The notes below the pieces were generated by a model. That model saw only the letters and a program-made list of their open reading frames with translations, was not told the DNA's origin and made no database searches. A stretch of 6,827 nucleotides of DNA, from contig JAADEQ010000093.1 in NCBI GenBank assembly GCA_013153345.1, positions 1-6,827 on the forward strand, in the 5' to 3' direction. Below, piece by piece: positions 1 through 5,005 of this stretch. This DNA comes from Campylobacterota bacterium (GTDB taxonomy: Bacteria; Campylobacterota; Campylobacteria; Campylobacterales; Sulfurovaceae). A program made the translations under genes and the position numbers. Numbering within the stretch: position 1 is the stretch's first letter; the number at the start of each line of letters is the position of its first letter.

Positions 1-947
1 AAAAGAGTGGCTCAAAGGATAAGATAGCAGCTGTTATAAAAGATAATGCATATGGACATGGGATTGAAATCATCTCTAAAATTGTAAGTGAGTATGGAGT
101 AAAAGAGGCAGTAGTTATCAATTTAGAAGAGGCTTTAAAAATAAAAAGTTATTTCAAAAATACTCTTATCTTAAATGATACCCCAATTGCTAACTCCTCT
201 TTATCTTTTGCAGTTGGAGATATAAAAAAACTTTTACAAGTAACAAATCAAGATGTTAAAATTGAGTTAAAAATAGATAGTGGAATGCATAGAAATGGAA
301 TAGATATAAAAGAACTCCCATTAGCCCTAGATATAATAAGAAAAAAAGGATTAAGGCTATTTGGAGTATTTACTCATTTTAAGGGGGCAGATGAGCTTGA
401 TACAACTTTTGCATGGCAAAAAAGTAGATTTGAAGAGGTAAAAAAAATAGTAATAAATAAAGGATTTTCTCCAAGATTTCATAGTTATAACTCAGCAGCA
501 CTTTTAAGGAGTAAAAGCTTTAGTGAAGATATAGCTCGAACTGGAATAGCCCTTTATGGATATAGTGAGCTCCCTTCCATATTTGGAGATTTTAATCTTA
601 AACCAGTCCTCTCCTTAATGGCTAATAGAGTTAGTACACGCGTTCTTAAAAAGGGACAAAAGGTTGGATATGGAGGAGAGTTTAAAGCTCCTAAAGATAT
701 GGTTGTCTCAACATATGATATAGGATATGGGGATGGGCTTTTTAGAGGAGATGCTAAAAACCCTCTAATTATAGAAGAAAAACTACCAATACTTGGAAGA
801 GTATCAATGGATTTTATAACATTAGAGTCTCAAAAAGAAGAGGTCTGTATATTTAAAGATGCAAAAAAAGTAGCAGCCCACTTTAATACAATTAGTTATG
901 AAATATTAACCTCCCTAAACCCTACAATTAAAAGAGTAGTAATCTAA
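1..947 (+). CDS. alr: Alanine racemase, 5' end cut by the window edge
   Basis: This is a PLP-dependent racemase that interconverts L- and D-alanine for peptidoglycan in the cytoplasm. The reading frame is open from base 3, giving 314 visible residues; against the usual 330-370, roughly 25-30 N-terminal residues are missing. The motif IKDNAYGHG holds the PLP lysine (codon 39-41). KIDSGMHRNG, the GIALYGY stretch, IGYGDGLFR with the second catalytic tyrosine (codon 726-728) and LGRVSMDF follow in the family's usual order. The ATG at 285 is an internal methionine within the conserved GMHRNG segment, not the start. The stop codon overlaps the convergent alkyltransferase-fusion stop by 4 nt, and no clear terminator is visible. 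The family call is firm; which amino acid it prefers in the cell is inferred from the family. Confidence 0.95.
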   Translation, partial: KSGSKDKIAAVIKDNAYGHGIEIISKIVSEYGVKEAVVINLEEALKIKSYFKNTLILNDTPIANSSLSFAVGDIKKLLQVTNQDVKIELKIDSGMHRNGIDIKELPLALDIIRKKGLRLFGVFTHFKGADELDTTFAWQKSRFEEVKKIVINKGFSPRFHSYNSAALLRSKSFSEDIARTGIALYGYSELPSIFGDFNLKPVLSLMANRVSTRVLKKGQKVGYGGEFKAPKDMVVSTYDIGYGDGLFRGDAKNPLIIEEKLPILGRVSMDFITLESQKEEVCIFKDAKKVAAHFNTISYEILTSLNPTIKRVVI

Positions 948-1744
948 AGAGCAAATAGCTCCCTCTCTCCTCTATCTGGTAACCATACTCTCTTTTTCAA
1001 CTCTAAACCAAGCCTAGAGAGAATATTTTTAGAATAGATATTATCAGGATGGGTTGTGGCTACAATTTTACTATTAGGATAACATATCTTTAAATAGGTA
1101 AGTTGAGCTTGAGCAATTTCAAATCCATATCCTTCTCCCCAAAATCTCTTATCAATTACATATCCAAACTCATAAGAATCCTCATCAAACCTCTCTATAC
1201 CACCAAACCCTACTACCTCTTTTGTATCTCTTTTTATAATAGCACTAAGCCCCAAATTAGAATCAAAATTAAAATTGTTTCTAATAAACTCCAGCGGCTC
1301 TTTTATATTCTCAAAGGTAAATTTAGTTACCTCTTTATCCTCTAAAATTTTTTTAATTGACTCTATATACTCCTCTTTCATCCTTACTAAAAATAGATTA
1401 CTACTACCCAATATTAAATCAGTTGGAATATCCTCAAATCTATATAGATAATCCTTAAAGTTTTTTACCCTTTTATTCTCAATCTCCACTCCCTCTTGCA
1501 TTAATAAAATAATTTTTTCCATCTCCCCTCTTTTAGAGCTATACTTTCCAACCTCTGCACTACTCTTTACAACTCTATGACAAGGGACAACTGGAGCATA
1601 AGGGTTTTTACTAATTGCAGTTCCAATACTGCGCAATGCATTACTATTTAAATAATTTCCTATCTCTTTATAGGTAGTAACTCTTCCTTTAGGAATTAAC
1701 ATTAGCGCTTTATAAATAGATTGCCTAAAGGGGGTTAATAGCAT
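944..1744 (-). CDS. Fusion of O6-alkylguanine-DNA alkyltransferase domain and GNAT acetyltransferase
   Basis: This 266-residue protein has two domains. Residues 1-103 match the C-terminal DNA-binding and catalytic domain of methylguanine methyltransferase: a helix-turn-helix region, the RSIGTAISKNP segment with Arg38 at the base-flipping position, and PVVPCHRVV with acceptor Cys55. GKYSSKRG and the LLMQEG helix follow. The N-terminal RNase-H-like half of Ada/Ogt/MGMT is absent, as in the short alkyltransferase-like (ATL) proteins, but ATLs carry Trp where this has Cys55. Residues 116-266 look like a RimJ/RimL-type GNAT: VVGFGGI, EFGYVIDKRFWGEGYG (acetyl-CoA loop, residues 200-207) and HPDN...SKNILSRLGLE. 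Expected roles are repair of alkylated guanine and acetylation of an unknown substrate. The start is supported by GAGGA just upstream on this strand. The gene is divergent from the phosphoribosyltransferase gene. Both domains are clear; the joint function is unknown. Confidence 0.9.
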   Translation of the reverse strand: MLLTPFRQSIYKALMLIPKGRVTTYKEIGNYLNSNALRSIGTAISKNPYAPVVPCHRVVKSSAEVGKYSSKRGEMEKIILLMQEGVEIENKRVKNFKDYLYRFEDIPTDLILGSSNLFLVRMKEEYIESIKKILEDKEVTKFTFENIKEPLEFIRNNFNFDSNLGLSAIIKRDTKEVVGFGGIERFDEDSYEFGYVIDKRFWGEGYGFEIAQAQLTYLKICYPNSKIVATTHPDNIYSKNILSRLGLELKKRVWLPDRGERELFAL

Positions 1745-1765
1745 ACTTTCCTCTTTTTTTGGCTT

Positions 1766-1796
1766 ATTTTATCCTATTTTGCAACCAGATTTGCAA
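1766..1796 (-). promoter_or_regulatory. Candidate promoter of the alkyltransferase-GNAT gene
   Basis: Reading leftward, TTGCAA (1796-1791) and TAAAAT (1771-1766) stand 19 nt apart, 22 nt from the ATG. The spacing is slightly long and the -35 is weak, which is common in Campylobacterota. The call rests on position and the -10-like hexamer only. Confidence 0.35.
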
Positions 1797-1798
1797 AA
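1777..1798. promoter_or_regulatory. Perfect inverted repeat between divergent genes, candidate operator
   Basis: TTTTGCAA at 1777-1784 is repeated in inverted form as TTGCAAAA at 1791-1798, with a 6-nt spacer. The repeat lies in the 97-bp gap between two divergent genes and overlaps the likely -35 regions of both. This is the placement expected for a repressor site, or for a shared regulator of the two genes. The arms are AT-rich, so a chance match is possible; the regulator is unknown. Confidence 0.45.
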
Positions 1799-1822
1799 AT
1801 ATTTCTATATTTTTTTTATAAT
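1791..1822 (+). promoter_or_regulatory. Candidate promoter of the phosphoribosyltransferase gene
   Basis: A perfect TATAAT lies at 1817-1822, preceded by T-rich tracts and by TTGCAA at 1791-1796 (20-nt spacer, long). The T-tract-plus-TATAAT form is typical of Campylobacterota sigma-70 promoters. Transcription would begin near 1829, leaving a leader that holds little more than the Shine-Dalgarno site AAGGAGG at 1831-1837. Confidence 0.55.
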
Positions 1823-1830
1823 TCTTAAAA

Positions 1831-1837
1831 AAGGAGG
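1831..1837 (+). promoter_or_regulatory. Shine-Dalgarno site deciding the phosphoribosyltransferase start
   Basis: AAGGAGG is complementary to the 16S rRNA 3' end and lies 4 nt before the ATG at 1842. It fixes the start there instead of at the upstream in-frame ATG at 1779. Confidence 0.8.
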
Positions 1838-1841
1838 CGCT

Positions 1842-2465
1842 ATGTTTAAAAATAGAGAAGAGGCAGGCAAACTTTTAGCTCAAGCCCTAAAAAATATAGA
1901 TTTTGATAAAGAAAATACCATTGTTTTAGCCCTTCCTAGAGGAGGAGTTCCTATTGCTAAAGAGATAGCTAATACTTTAGAGCTTCCTTTAGATATATTT
2001 TTTGTAAAAAAAATTCCAAGTCCCTACAATAAAGAAGCAGCAATTGGAGCAGTTAGCGAAAATGGATACTTTTTCATAAATCCCCAAGCTAAAGCTCTTC
2101 TTAATATCTCTGATAGCTATATAGAGTCTGCTCTAAATGAGGTTATAAATAAGATAAGAGAAAAAAGAGCAGTATATAATATTAAACCCAAAAGCTTTAA
2201 AGGCAAAGATATTATTTTAGTTGATGATGGAGTTGCTACTGGCTCTTCAATGAAACTAGCAGTTGATGCCCTAAAAAAAGAGGGAGTTAATAAAGTATTA
2301 ATAGCAGCTCCAGTTGCTCCATATGAGGTTGCTAAAGAGCTTGAAAAGATTGCTAATAGAGCTATATTTTTATCTACTCCAGTAGATTTTAACGCAGTAG
2401 GAGAGTTTTATGAAGATTTTCACCAACTAAGTGATGAGGAGGTAGTTAAGCTTTTAAACTCTTAA
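1842..2465 (+). CDS. Predicted phosphoribosyltransferase (COG1926 type)
   Basis: This is a 207-residue cytoplasmic protein of the type I phosphoribosyltransferase fold. The PRPP-binding loop is VDDGVATGSS (residues 127-136). ALPRGGVPIA (30-39) and the VKKIPSPYNKEAAIGAVSENG segment (55-75) are hallmarks of the predicted phosphoribosyltransferases grouped as COG1926, whose base substrate is not established. The start is the ATG at 1842 because AAGGAGG sits at 1831-1837. The in-frame ATG at 1779 lies inside the promoter and operator region and would add residues that match nothing in the family. The gene is divergent from the alkyltransferase fusion. It converges on the next gene, with one base between the two stop codons. 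A role in nucleotide salvage is only an inference from the fold. Confidence 0.88.
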   Translation: MFKNREEAGKLLAQALKNIDFDKENTIVLALPRGGVPIAKEIANTLELPLDIFFVKKIPSPYNKEAAIGAVSENGYFFINPQAKALLNISDSYIESALNEVINKIREKRAVYNIKPKSFKGKDIILVDDGVATGSSMKLAVDALKKEGVNKVLIAAPVAPYEVAKELEKIANRAIFLSTPVDFNAVGEFYEDFHQLSDEEVVKLLNS

Positions 2466-2485
2466 ATTACTTAATCACCTCTTTT
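2436..2485 (+). terminator. Imperfect hairpin and short T run after the phosphoribosyltransferase gene
   Basis: GAGGT and TTAAG (2439-2443, 2446-2450) pair with CTTAA and ACCTC (2470-2474, 2477-2481) around a 2x2 internal loop. The terminal loop is 19 nt, and TTTT follows at 2482-2485. The structure spans the stop codons of both convergent genes. Its large loop makes it a weak intrinsic terminator at best. Confidence 0.35.
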
Positions 2486-2718
2486 AGCTCCTCTAATAAC
2501 TCTTTAGCCTCATCCTCTTCCATCTCCCCACTCTCAATCTCAATTAATATCTCTCTACACTCATTATGCATCTTTTGAAGCTCTTCAAGCTCCTCTCTCT
2601 CCCCCAACGATATCATCTTCTCTTTCTCAATAGTCTTAAAGATAGAGTCTATTACACTCTCTAAATCTGGCATAATCTCACCTTCAATTAACTGCTTTAA
2701 CTCCTCAATACTATTCAT
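2467..2718 (-). CDS. Small acidic helical protein, function unknown
   Basis: I do not recognise this 83-residue protein. About a third of its residues are Glu or Asp (24 Glu, 3 Asp), spread through leucine- and isoleucine-spaced stretches such as EELEELQKMHNE and EAKELLEELKEV. This predicts a mostly alpha-helical, possibly coiled-coil, soluble cytoplasmic protein. There is one cysteine (in NECRE) and no signal peptide or membrane segment. The gene is considered real because AAGGA lies at the right distance before the ATG, it stands alone with its own upstream region, and it packs exactly against the convergent phosphoribosyltransferase gene. It follows the lipoprotein gene on the same strand, but a hairpin and 150 bp separate them, so co-transcription is unlikely. 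Confidence 0.75.
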   Translation of the reverse strand: MNSIEELKQLIEGEIMPDLESVIDSIFKTIEKEKMISLGEREELEELQKMHNECREILIEIESGEMEEDEAKELLEELKEVIK

Positions 2719-2746
2719 CTAATCTTCCTTAAAAAAAATATCCCCT

Positions 2747-2757
2747 ATTCTATCATA
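2747..2757 (-). promoter_or_regulatory. Possible -10 region for the small acidic protein gene
   Basis: Read leftward, the sequence TATGATAGAAT holds two overlapping -10-like hexamers (TATGAT and TAGAAT) about 30 nt before the ATG. No -35 is found at normal spacing; TTGCCA (2769-2764) is too close. Weak call. Confidence 0.3.
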
Positions 2758-2768
2758 AAAAAGTGGCA

Positions 2769-2799
2769 ATTTTATAAGATAAGAGAATTCTTATAAAAT
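2769..2799. repeat. Perfect 10-bp inverted repeat upstream of the small acidic protein gene
   Basis: ATTTTATAAG at 2769-2778 and CTTATAAAAT at 2790-2799 are exact reverse complements with an 11-nt spacer. They lie between the lipoprotein terminator and the small gene, just upstream of that gene's likely promoter. It could be an operator or only an AT-rich coincidence; each arm has a single G or C. Confidence 0.4.
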
Positions 2800-2837
2800 A
2801 ATTTTAAAAAATTAATTTAGTTTTATTTAAAAGATTG

Positions 2838-2862
2838 AAGAGAAGAAATCCCCATAGGGGAT
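2838..2862 (-). terminator. Intrinsic terminator after the repeat lipoprotein gene
   Basis: On the minus strand, ATCCCC, loop TAT and GGGGAT (2862-2848) form a 6-bp stem with four G-C pairs, followed by a pyrimidine-rich stretch beginning TTTCTTCTCTTC. The stem starts 6 nt after the lipoprotein stop codon. The T tract is interrupted by C, so efficiency may be moderate. Confidence 0.6.
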
Positions 2863-2868
2863 AAGGAA

Positions 2869-3564
2869 TTAGTGAGTTACCCCTCTACACTCAACTTTTT
2901 GCCAAGTGTAATACGCATTAGATACTTTAATTCTCTTAGTAATTGTCTTATATTTTGGAGGAATTGGCACTTTTACGCTCTCAGCTGGCTTAGCCAATAC
3001 TTCTTTTTTAACAGTCTTATATTTTGGAGGAATTGGCACTTTTACAGTTGTTGCTGGTTTTACAAGAACCTTTTTCTTAATAGTTTTATATTTTGGAGGA
3101 ACTCTTACTAAACAGTTAACATCTGTTACTTTTCCATTAACTGGAGTTACAACACCTGTACCTTTTCTCCACTCTGTTGTAGCTGGCTGAACCAATACTT
3201 TTTCAGTCACAGTTTTATAAACTGGCGGTTTACAAATCAATTTATAACCCGGTTGTCTAACTAAAACTCTCTCTGTTACAGTTTTATAAACTGGTGGCTT
3301 ACAAATCAATTTATAACCCGGCTCTTGAACCAATACTTTCTCAGTCACAGTTTTATATTTTGCAGGAATTAAAACTTTTGCATAACACTCACCTGGTTTT
3401 GCATTTGGTGGATATAGACCTAGCTCACTTGGAGTTGCAGCTTTTACCACTTTTGTTGTTCCGCCACTTACCCCACTTGAAGCAGCCACTTGCTGAGTAC
3501 AACCACTAAAGCCAATTGCTACTGCTACTGCTGTAGCTACAACTAAACCTTTTTTTAAACTCAT
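2869..3564 (-). CDS. Lipoprotein with six YKTVTEKVLV-type repeats
   Basis: This 231-residue protein has a lipoprotein signal peptide: Lys4-Lys5, a hydrophobic stretch, then lipobox FSGC with Cys22. It is probably membrane-anchored and faces the periplasm or surface. After a Ser/Gly/Thr linker come six units of the form PPxYKTVTxxVLV, with the YKT motif at residues 70, 93, 116, 159, 182 and 205. That is two groups of three with an exact 23-residue period, separated by a region ending near Cys151. Block one carries PGYKLICK between units; block two carries VKVPIPPKYKT. Five further cysteines (60, 88, 111, 151, 226) could form disulfides or links to other proteins. There is no CxxCH haem motif. 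Similar YKTVTE repeats occur, as I recall, in other bacterial envelope proteins including OmpA-family ones, but no OmpA domain is present here. AAGGAG supports the start. Function is unknown; a structural envelope role is inferred. Confidence 0.85.
   Translation of the reverse strand: MSLKKGLVVATAVAVAIGFSGCTQQVAASSGVSGGTTKVVKAATPSELGLYPPNAKPGECYAKVLIPAKYKTVTEKVLVQEPGYKLICKPPVYKTVTERVLVRQPGYKLICKPPVYKTVTEKVLVQPATTEWRKGTGVVTPVNGKVTDVNCLVRVPPKYKTIKKKVLVKPATTVKVPIPPKYKTVKKEVLAKPAESVKVPIPPKYKTITKRIKVSNAYYTWQKVECRGVTH
2893..3099 (-). repeat. Three 69-bp tandem coding repeats, second block of the lipoprotein gene
   Basis: Residues 156-224 are three 23-codon units. At the DNA level the word tattttggag (plus strand) recurs at 2951, 3020 and 3089, exactly 69 bp apart. 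The conserved nucleotide sequence suggests relatively recent duplication or gene conversion. Confidence 0.85.
3160..3366 (-). repeat. Three 69-bp tandem coding repeats, first block of the lipoprotein gene
   Basis: Residues 67-135 hold three 23-codon units. Residues 82-98 and 105-121 are identical (PGYKLICKPPVYKTVTE), and the plus-strand word gttttataaa recurs at 3212 and 3281, 69 bp apart. The third unit departs from the pattern after YKTVTEKVLV. Confidence 0.85.
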
Positions 3565-3760
3565 TTTTATCTCCTTGTTTTATTTAATCTTTGCCATTTC
3601 GCAAAAGATTGTGTTTATCAAGTTTTCTCCTGATAACCCACATCTAAAAATTTTCAAAACCTTTAAATGTGGATTTCCTCTTTTACAATATTACTTTATA
3701 TAAACTCTCTATTTGTAAAAATATTTCAAAATGAAATACTCCTTACAAATAGGAAATCCT
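3565..3760 (-). promoter_or_regulatory. Structured 5' leader of the lipoprotein mRNA
   Basis: From the predicted transcription start near 3760 to the lipoprotein ATG, about 195 nt hold no convincing ORF but several inverted repeats. 3751-3759 pairs with 3671-3679 (9 bp perfect). 3744-3752 pairs with 3709-3717 (9 bp), with an inner 7-bp stem 3722-3728/3732-3738. 3667-3672 pairs with 3638-3643, plus 4 bp beyond a mismatch. 3631-3636 pairs with 3615-3620, and 3601-3610 pairs with 3586-3594 with one bulge. Some pairings share bases and so exclude each other. It could be a cis-regulatory leader or an mRNA-stabilising structure. I recognise no known riboswitch consensus. Confidence 0.5.
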
Positions 3761-3766
3761 TAAATA

Positions 3767-3795
3767 ACTTTACTATAAATTTAAAAAGTTGTCAA
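3767..3795 (-). promoter_or_regulatory. Sigma-70 promoter of the lipoprotein gene
   Basis: Read leftward, a consensus -35 TTGACA (3795-3790) and TAAAGT (3772-3767) are separated by exactly 17 nt. Transcription would begin near 3760, just at the first arm of the leader's outer stem (3759-3751), which strengthens the call. Confidence 0.6.
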
Positions 3796-3811
3796 GAGGC
3801 TATATCCTCTC
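3794..3811 (-). terminator. Hairpin between tRNA-Val and the lipoprotein promoter
   Basis: AAGAGG (minus 3811-3806), a 6-nt loop and CCTCTT (3799-3794) form a perfect 6-bp stem. It could help end the tRNA transcript, with a short T run some nucleotides later. Its inner edge overlaps two bases of the -35 of the lipoprotein promoter, so it could instead be an operator. Confidence 0.35.
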
Positions 3812-3859
3812 TTACTCTCCCCTTACTTCAAACTTCACTAGATAAATTGTGTCAATTTT

Positions 3860-3935
3860 TGGTGACCGCGACAGGACTCGAACCTGTGACCACTACCATG
3901 TCAAGGTAGTGCTCTACCAACTGAGCTACGCGATC
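3860..3935 (-). tRNA. tRNA-Val (anticodon GAC)
   Basis: This is a 76-nt cloverleaf. The acceptor stem GATCGCG/CGCGGTC has one G-U pair, and the D arm contains GCTCAGTTGGTAGAGC. The anticodon stem CACTACC/GGTAGTG carries loop TTGACAT with anticodon GAC (plus-strand bases 3900-3902). The T arm is ACAGG TTCGAGT CCTGT. The discriminator A is followed by an encoded CCA at 3862-3860. It reads GUC and, by wobble, GUU valine codons. Confidence 0.97.
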
Positions 3936-3946
3936 ACAATTGGGTA

Positions 3947-3975
3947 ATTATATCCTTTTTTTTATAAAAAAACAA
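3947..3975 (-). promoter_or_regulatory. Promoter of the tRNA-Val gene
   Basis: TTGTTT (3975-3970) and a perfect TATAAT (3952-3947) are 17 nt apart. The -10 ends 11 nt before the tRNA 5' end, leaving a leader of about 5 nt. This is a strong stable-RNA promoter by position and sequence. Confidence 0.75.
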
Positions 3976-4184
3976 TTTAATTTTTTACTATTTAGCTCTA
4001 AAATGCTACAAAAACTCCTATAAAATGGGTCTAAATAAAAACTACCAAATTCCCTCTTCCTATCTTAACAACTAACTTTACAAAAATATTTACTACTTTA
4101 CCAAATTAGAAGCTTTCACATAATAAAAAAGAACAACCTAGCCAAAATCTTAAAGGAAAATTTTATCTCCAATTTTTTAGAAAA
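3976..4184. other. Intergenic stretch with no recognisable gene
   Basis: About 210 bp between the tRNA promoter and the dapF terminator are AT-rich, with stops in the frames I inspected. No tRNA, recognised RNA or convincing hairpin was found. The only repeat noted is TACCAAATT at 4043-4051 and 4099-4107, short enough to be chance. Confidence 0.6.
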
Positions 4185-4209
4185 TAAAAAAAAGAGCTAT
4201 AAAGCCCCT
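4185..4209 (-). terminator. Intrinsic terminator of the speE-like/coaE/dapF operon
   Basis: On the minus strand AGGGGCT (4209-4203), loop TTAT and AGCTCTT (4198-4192) form a 7-pair stem including two G-U pairs. An almost unbroken T tract follows (plus-strand A run at 4185-4193). It starts about 28 nt after the dapF stop codon. Confidence 0.8.
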
Positions 4210-4237
4210 AAAGTATCAAAAAGTAGAATCTACACCT

Positions 4238-5005
4238 TTATAACATATATGGTGGGATATCAAGGGTAACTTCAGCCTCAAACACCTTACTTACCCTACC
4301 TCCAAATTTATACTCTCCATTATCATACTCCATATATAACTCCTCCCCACTTTTAGGATAGATTGGCATCACCTCTTTTACCTTATTCTCCTCAAAAGCT
4401 CTAACAAATGATGCCATAATACCGGTCCCACAAGCTAGGGTCTCATCCTCAACCCCTCTCTCATAAGTTCTTACTCTTATACTATCTTTATCGATAAAAT
4501 ATATATTTACATTAGCATCATACTTCTCTCTTAATCTTCTTGCCATATCCAAGTCAAAATTTTCAATATTTTTCACTTCTGTTACTAAATGTGGCACTCC
4601 TGTATCAATTAACCACCACTTATGCCCCTCCTCCTCAATATCTCTTTTAATAATCTTTGGCTCAAGCATTTGAGTTACCACATACATCCCATTAACATCT
4701 GTTCTAATAACTCCAGCTCCTGTTAAAAACTCACACTTTCCATCTATACTAATTCCATGCTCAATTGCATAGTGTGAAACGGCCCTAGTTGCATTTCCAC
4801 ACATTGTAGCAACACTCCCATCACTATTATAAAACTCCCACTCAAAATCATACTCTGGATGGGGCACTAACACAACCATCCCATCAGCTCCAACCCCCTC
4901 TTGACGCTTACATAAAAGCTTTGCTAACTCTCTTCTATCCTTTTTCTCTCTATCATGAAAAATAATAAAATCATTCCCACTCGCATTATATTTAGTTACT
5001 TGCAT
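4238..5005 (-). CDS. dapF: Diaminopimelate epimerase
   Basis: DapF converts LL- to meso-diaminopimelate, for lysine and peptidoglycan, by a cofactor-independent two-cysteine mechanism in the cytoplasm. Of 255 residues, YNASGNDF (6-13), GVGADG (37-42), NSDGSVATMCGNATRA (60-75) with catalytic Cys69, and ERGVEDETLACGTG (182-195) with Cys192 are all present. Length is slightly under the usual 260-280. The motif reads CGNAT where many homologues have CGNGA, a small-residue change. The start is the ATG at 5005-5003, preceded by AGGAGA. It overlaps the coaE 3' end by 14 nt, so translational coupling is likely. It is the last gene of the operon before the terminator at 4185-4209. Confidence 0.97.
   Translation of the reverse strand: MQVTKYNASGNDFIIFHDREKKDRRELAKLLCKRQEGVGADGMVVLVPHPEYDFEWEFYNSDGSVATMCGNATRAVSHYAIEHGISIDGKCEFLTGAGVIRTDVNGMYVVTQMLEPKIIKRDIEEEGHKWWLIDTGVPHLVTEVKNIENFDLDMARRLREKYDANVNIYFIDKDSIRVRTYERGVEDETLACGTGIMASFVRAFEENKVKEVMPIYPKSGEELYMEYDNGEYKFGGRVSKVFEAEVTLDIPPYML

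Noticed and set aside
285..947. A shorter alanine racemase beginning at the ATG at 285
   Set aside because: The frame is open back to the window edge and the upstream part carries the essential PLP lysine motif, so this ATG is an internal methionine.
1103..1345. Rightward 80-codon frame opposite the alkyltransferase-GNAT gene
   Set aside because: Antisense shadow of a well-supported gene; no family resemblance and low-complexity content.
1779..1841. Upstream in-frame start of the phosphoribosyltransferase
   Set aside because: It lies in the promoter and palindrome region, has no ribosome site, and adds residues unlike the family; AAGGAGG marks the ATG at 1842.
2872..3111. Rightward 79-codon frame with repeated LIFWRNWHFY
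   Set aside because: Its repeats merely mirror the 69-bp coding repeats of the lipoprotein gene on the other strand.
2893..3366. Regular 69-bp repeats read as a CRISPR array
   Set aside because: They are in-frame codon repeats of a lipoprotein, there are no unique spacers of constant length, and no cas genes are present.
3294..3509. Rightward 71-codon frame opposite the lipoprotein N-terminal half
   Set aside because: Antisense shadow with no ribosome site and no recognisable features.
3610..3668. Short leader peptide starting ATGTGGGTTATC on the minus strand
   Set aside because: There is no ribosome site before this ATG, and the start lies in a hairpin arm; 19 codons with no notable codon run.
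3565..3760. A known riboswitch class in the lipoprotein leader
   Set aside because: I compared it by eye with remembered cores of preQ1, c-di-GMP, TPP, cobalamin, SAM and fluoride riboswitches and found no match.
3667..3909. Rightward 80-codon frame ending TATGLEPVTTTMSR
   Set aside because: The end is the familiar artefact of translating the antisense of a tRNA gene, and the rest crosses the lipoprotein promoter and leader.
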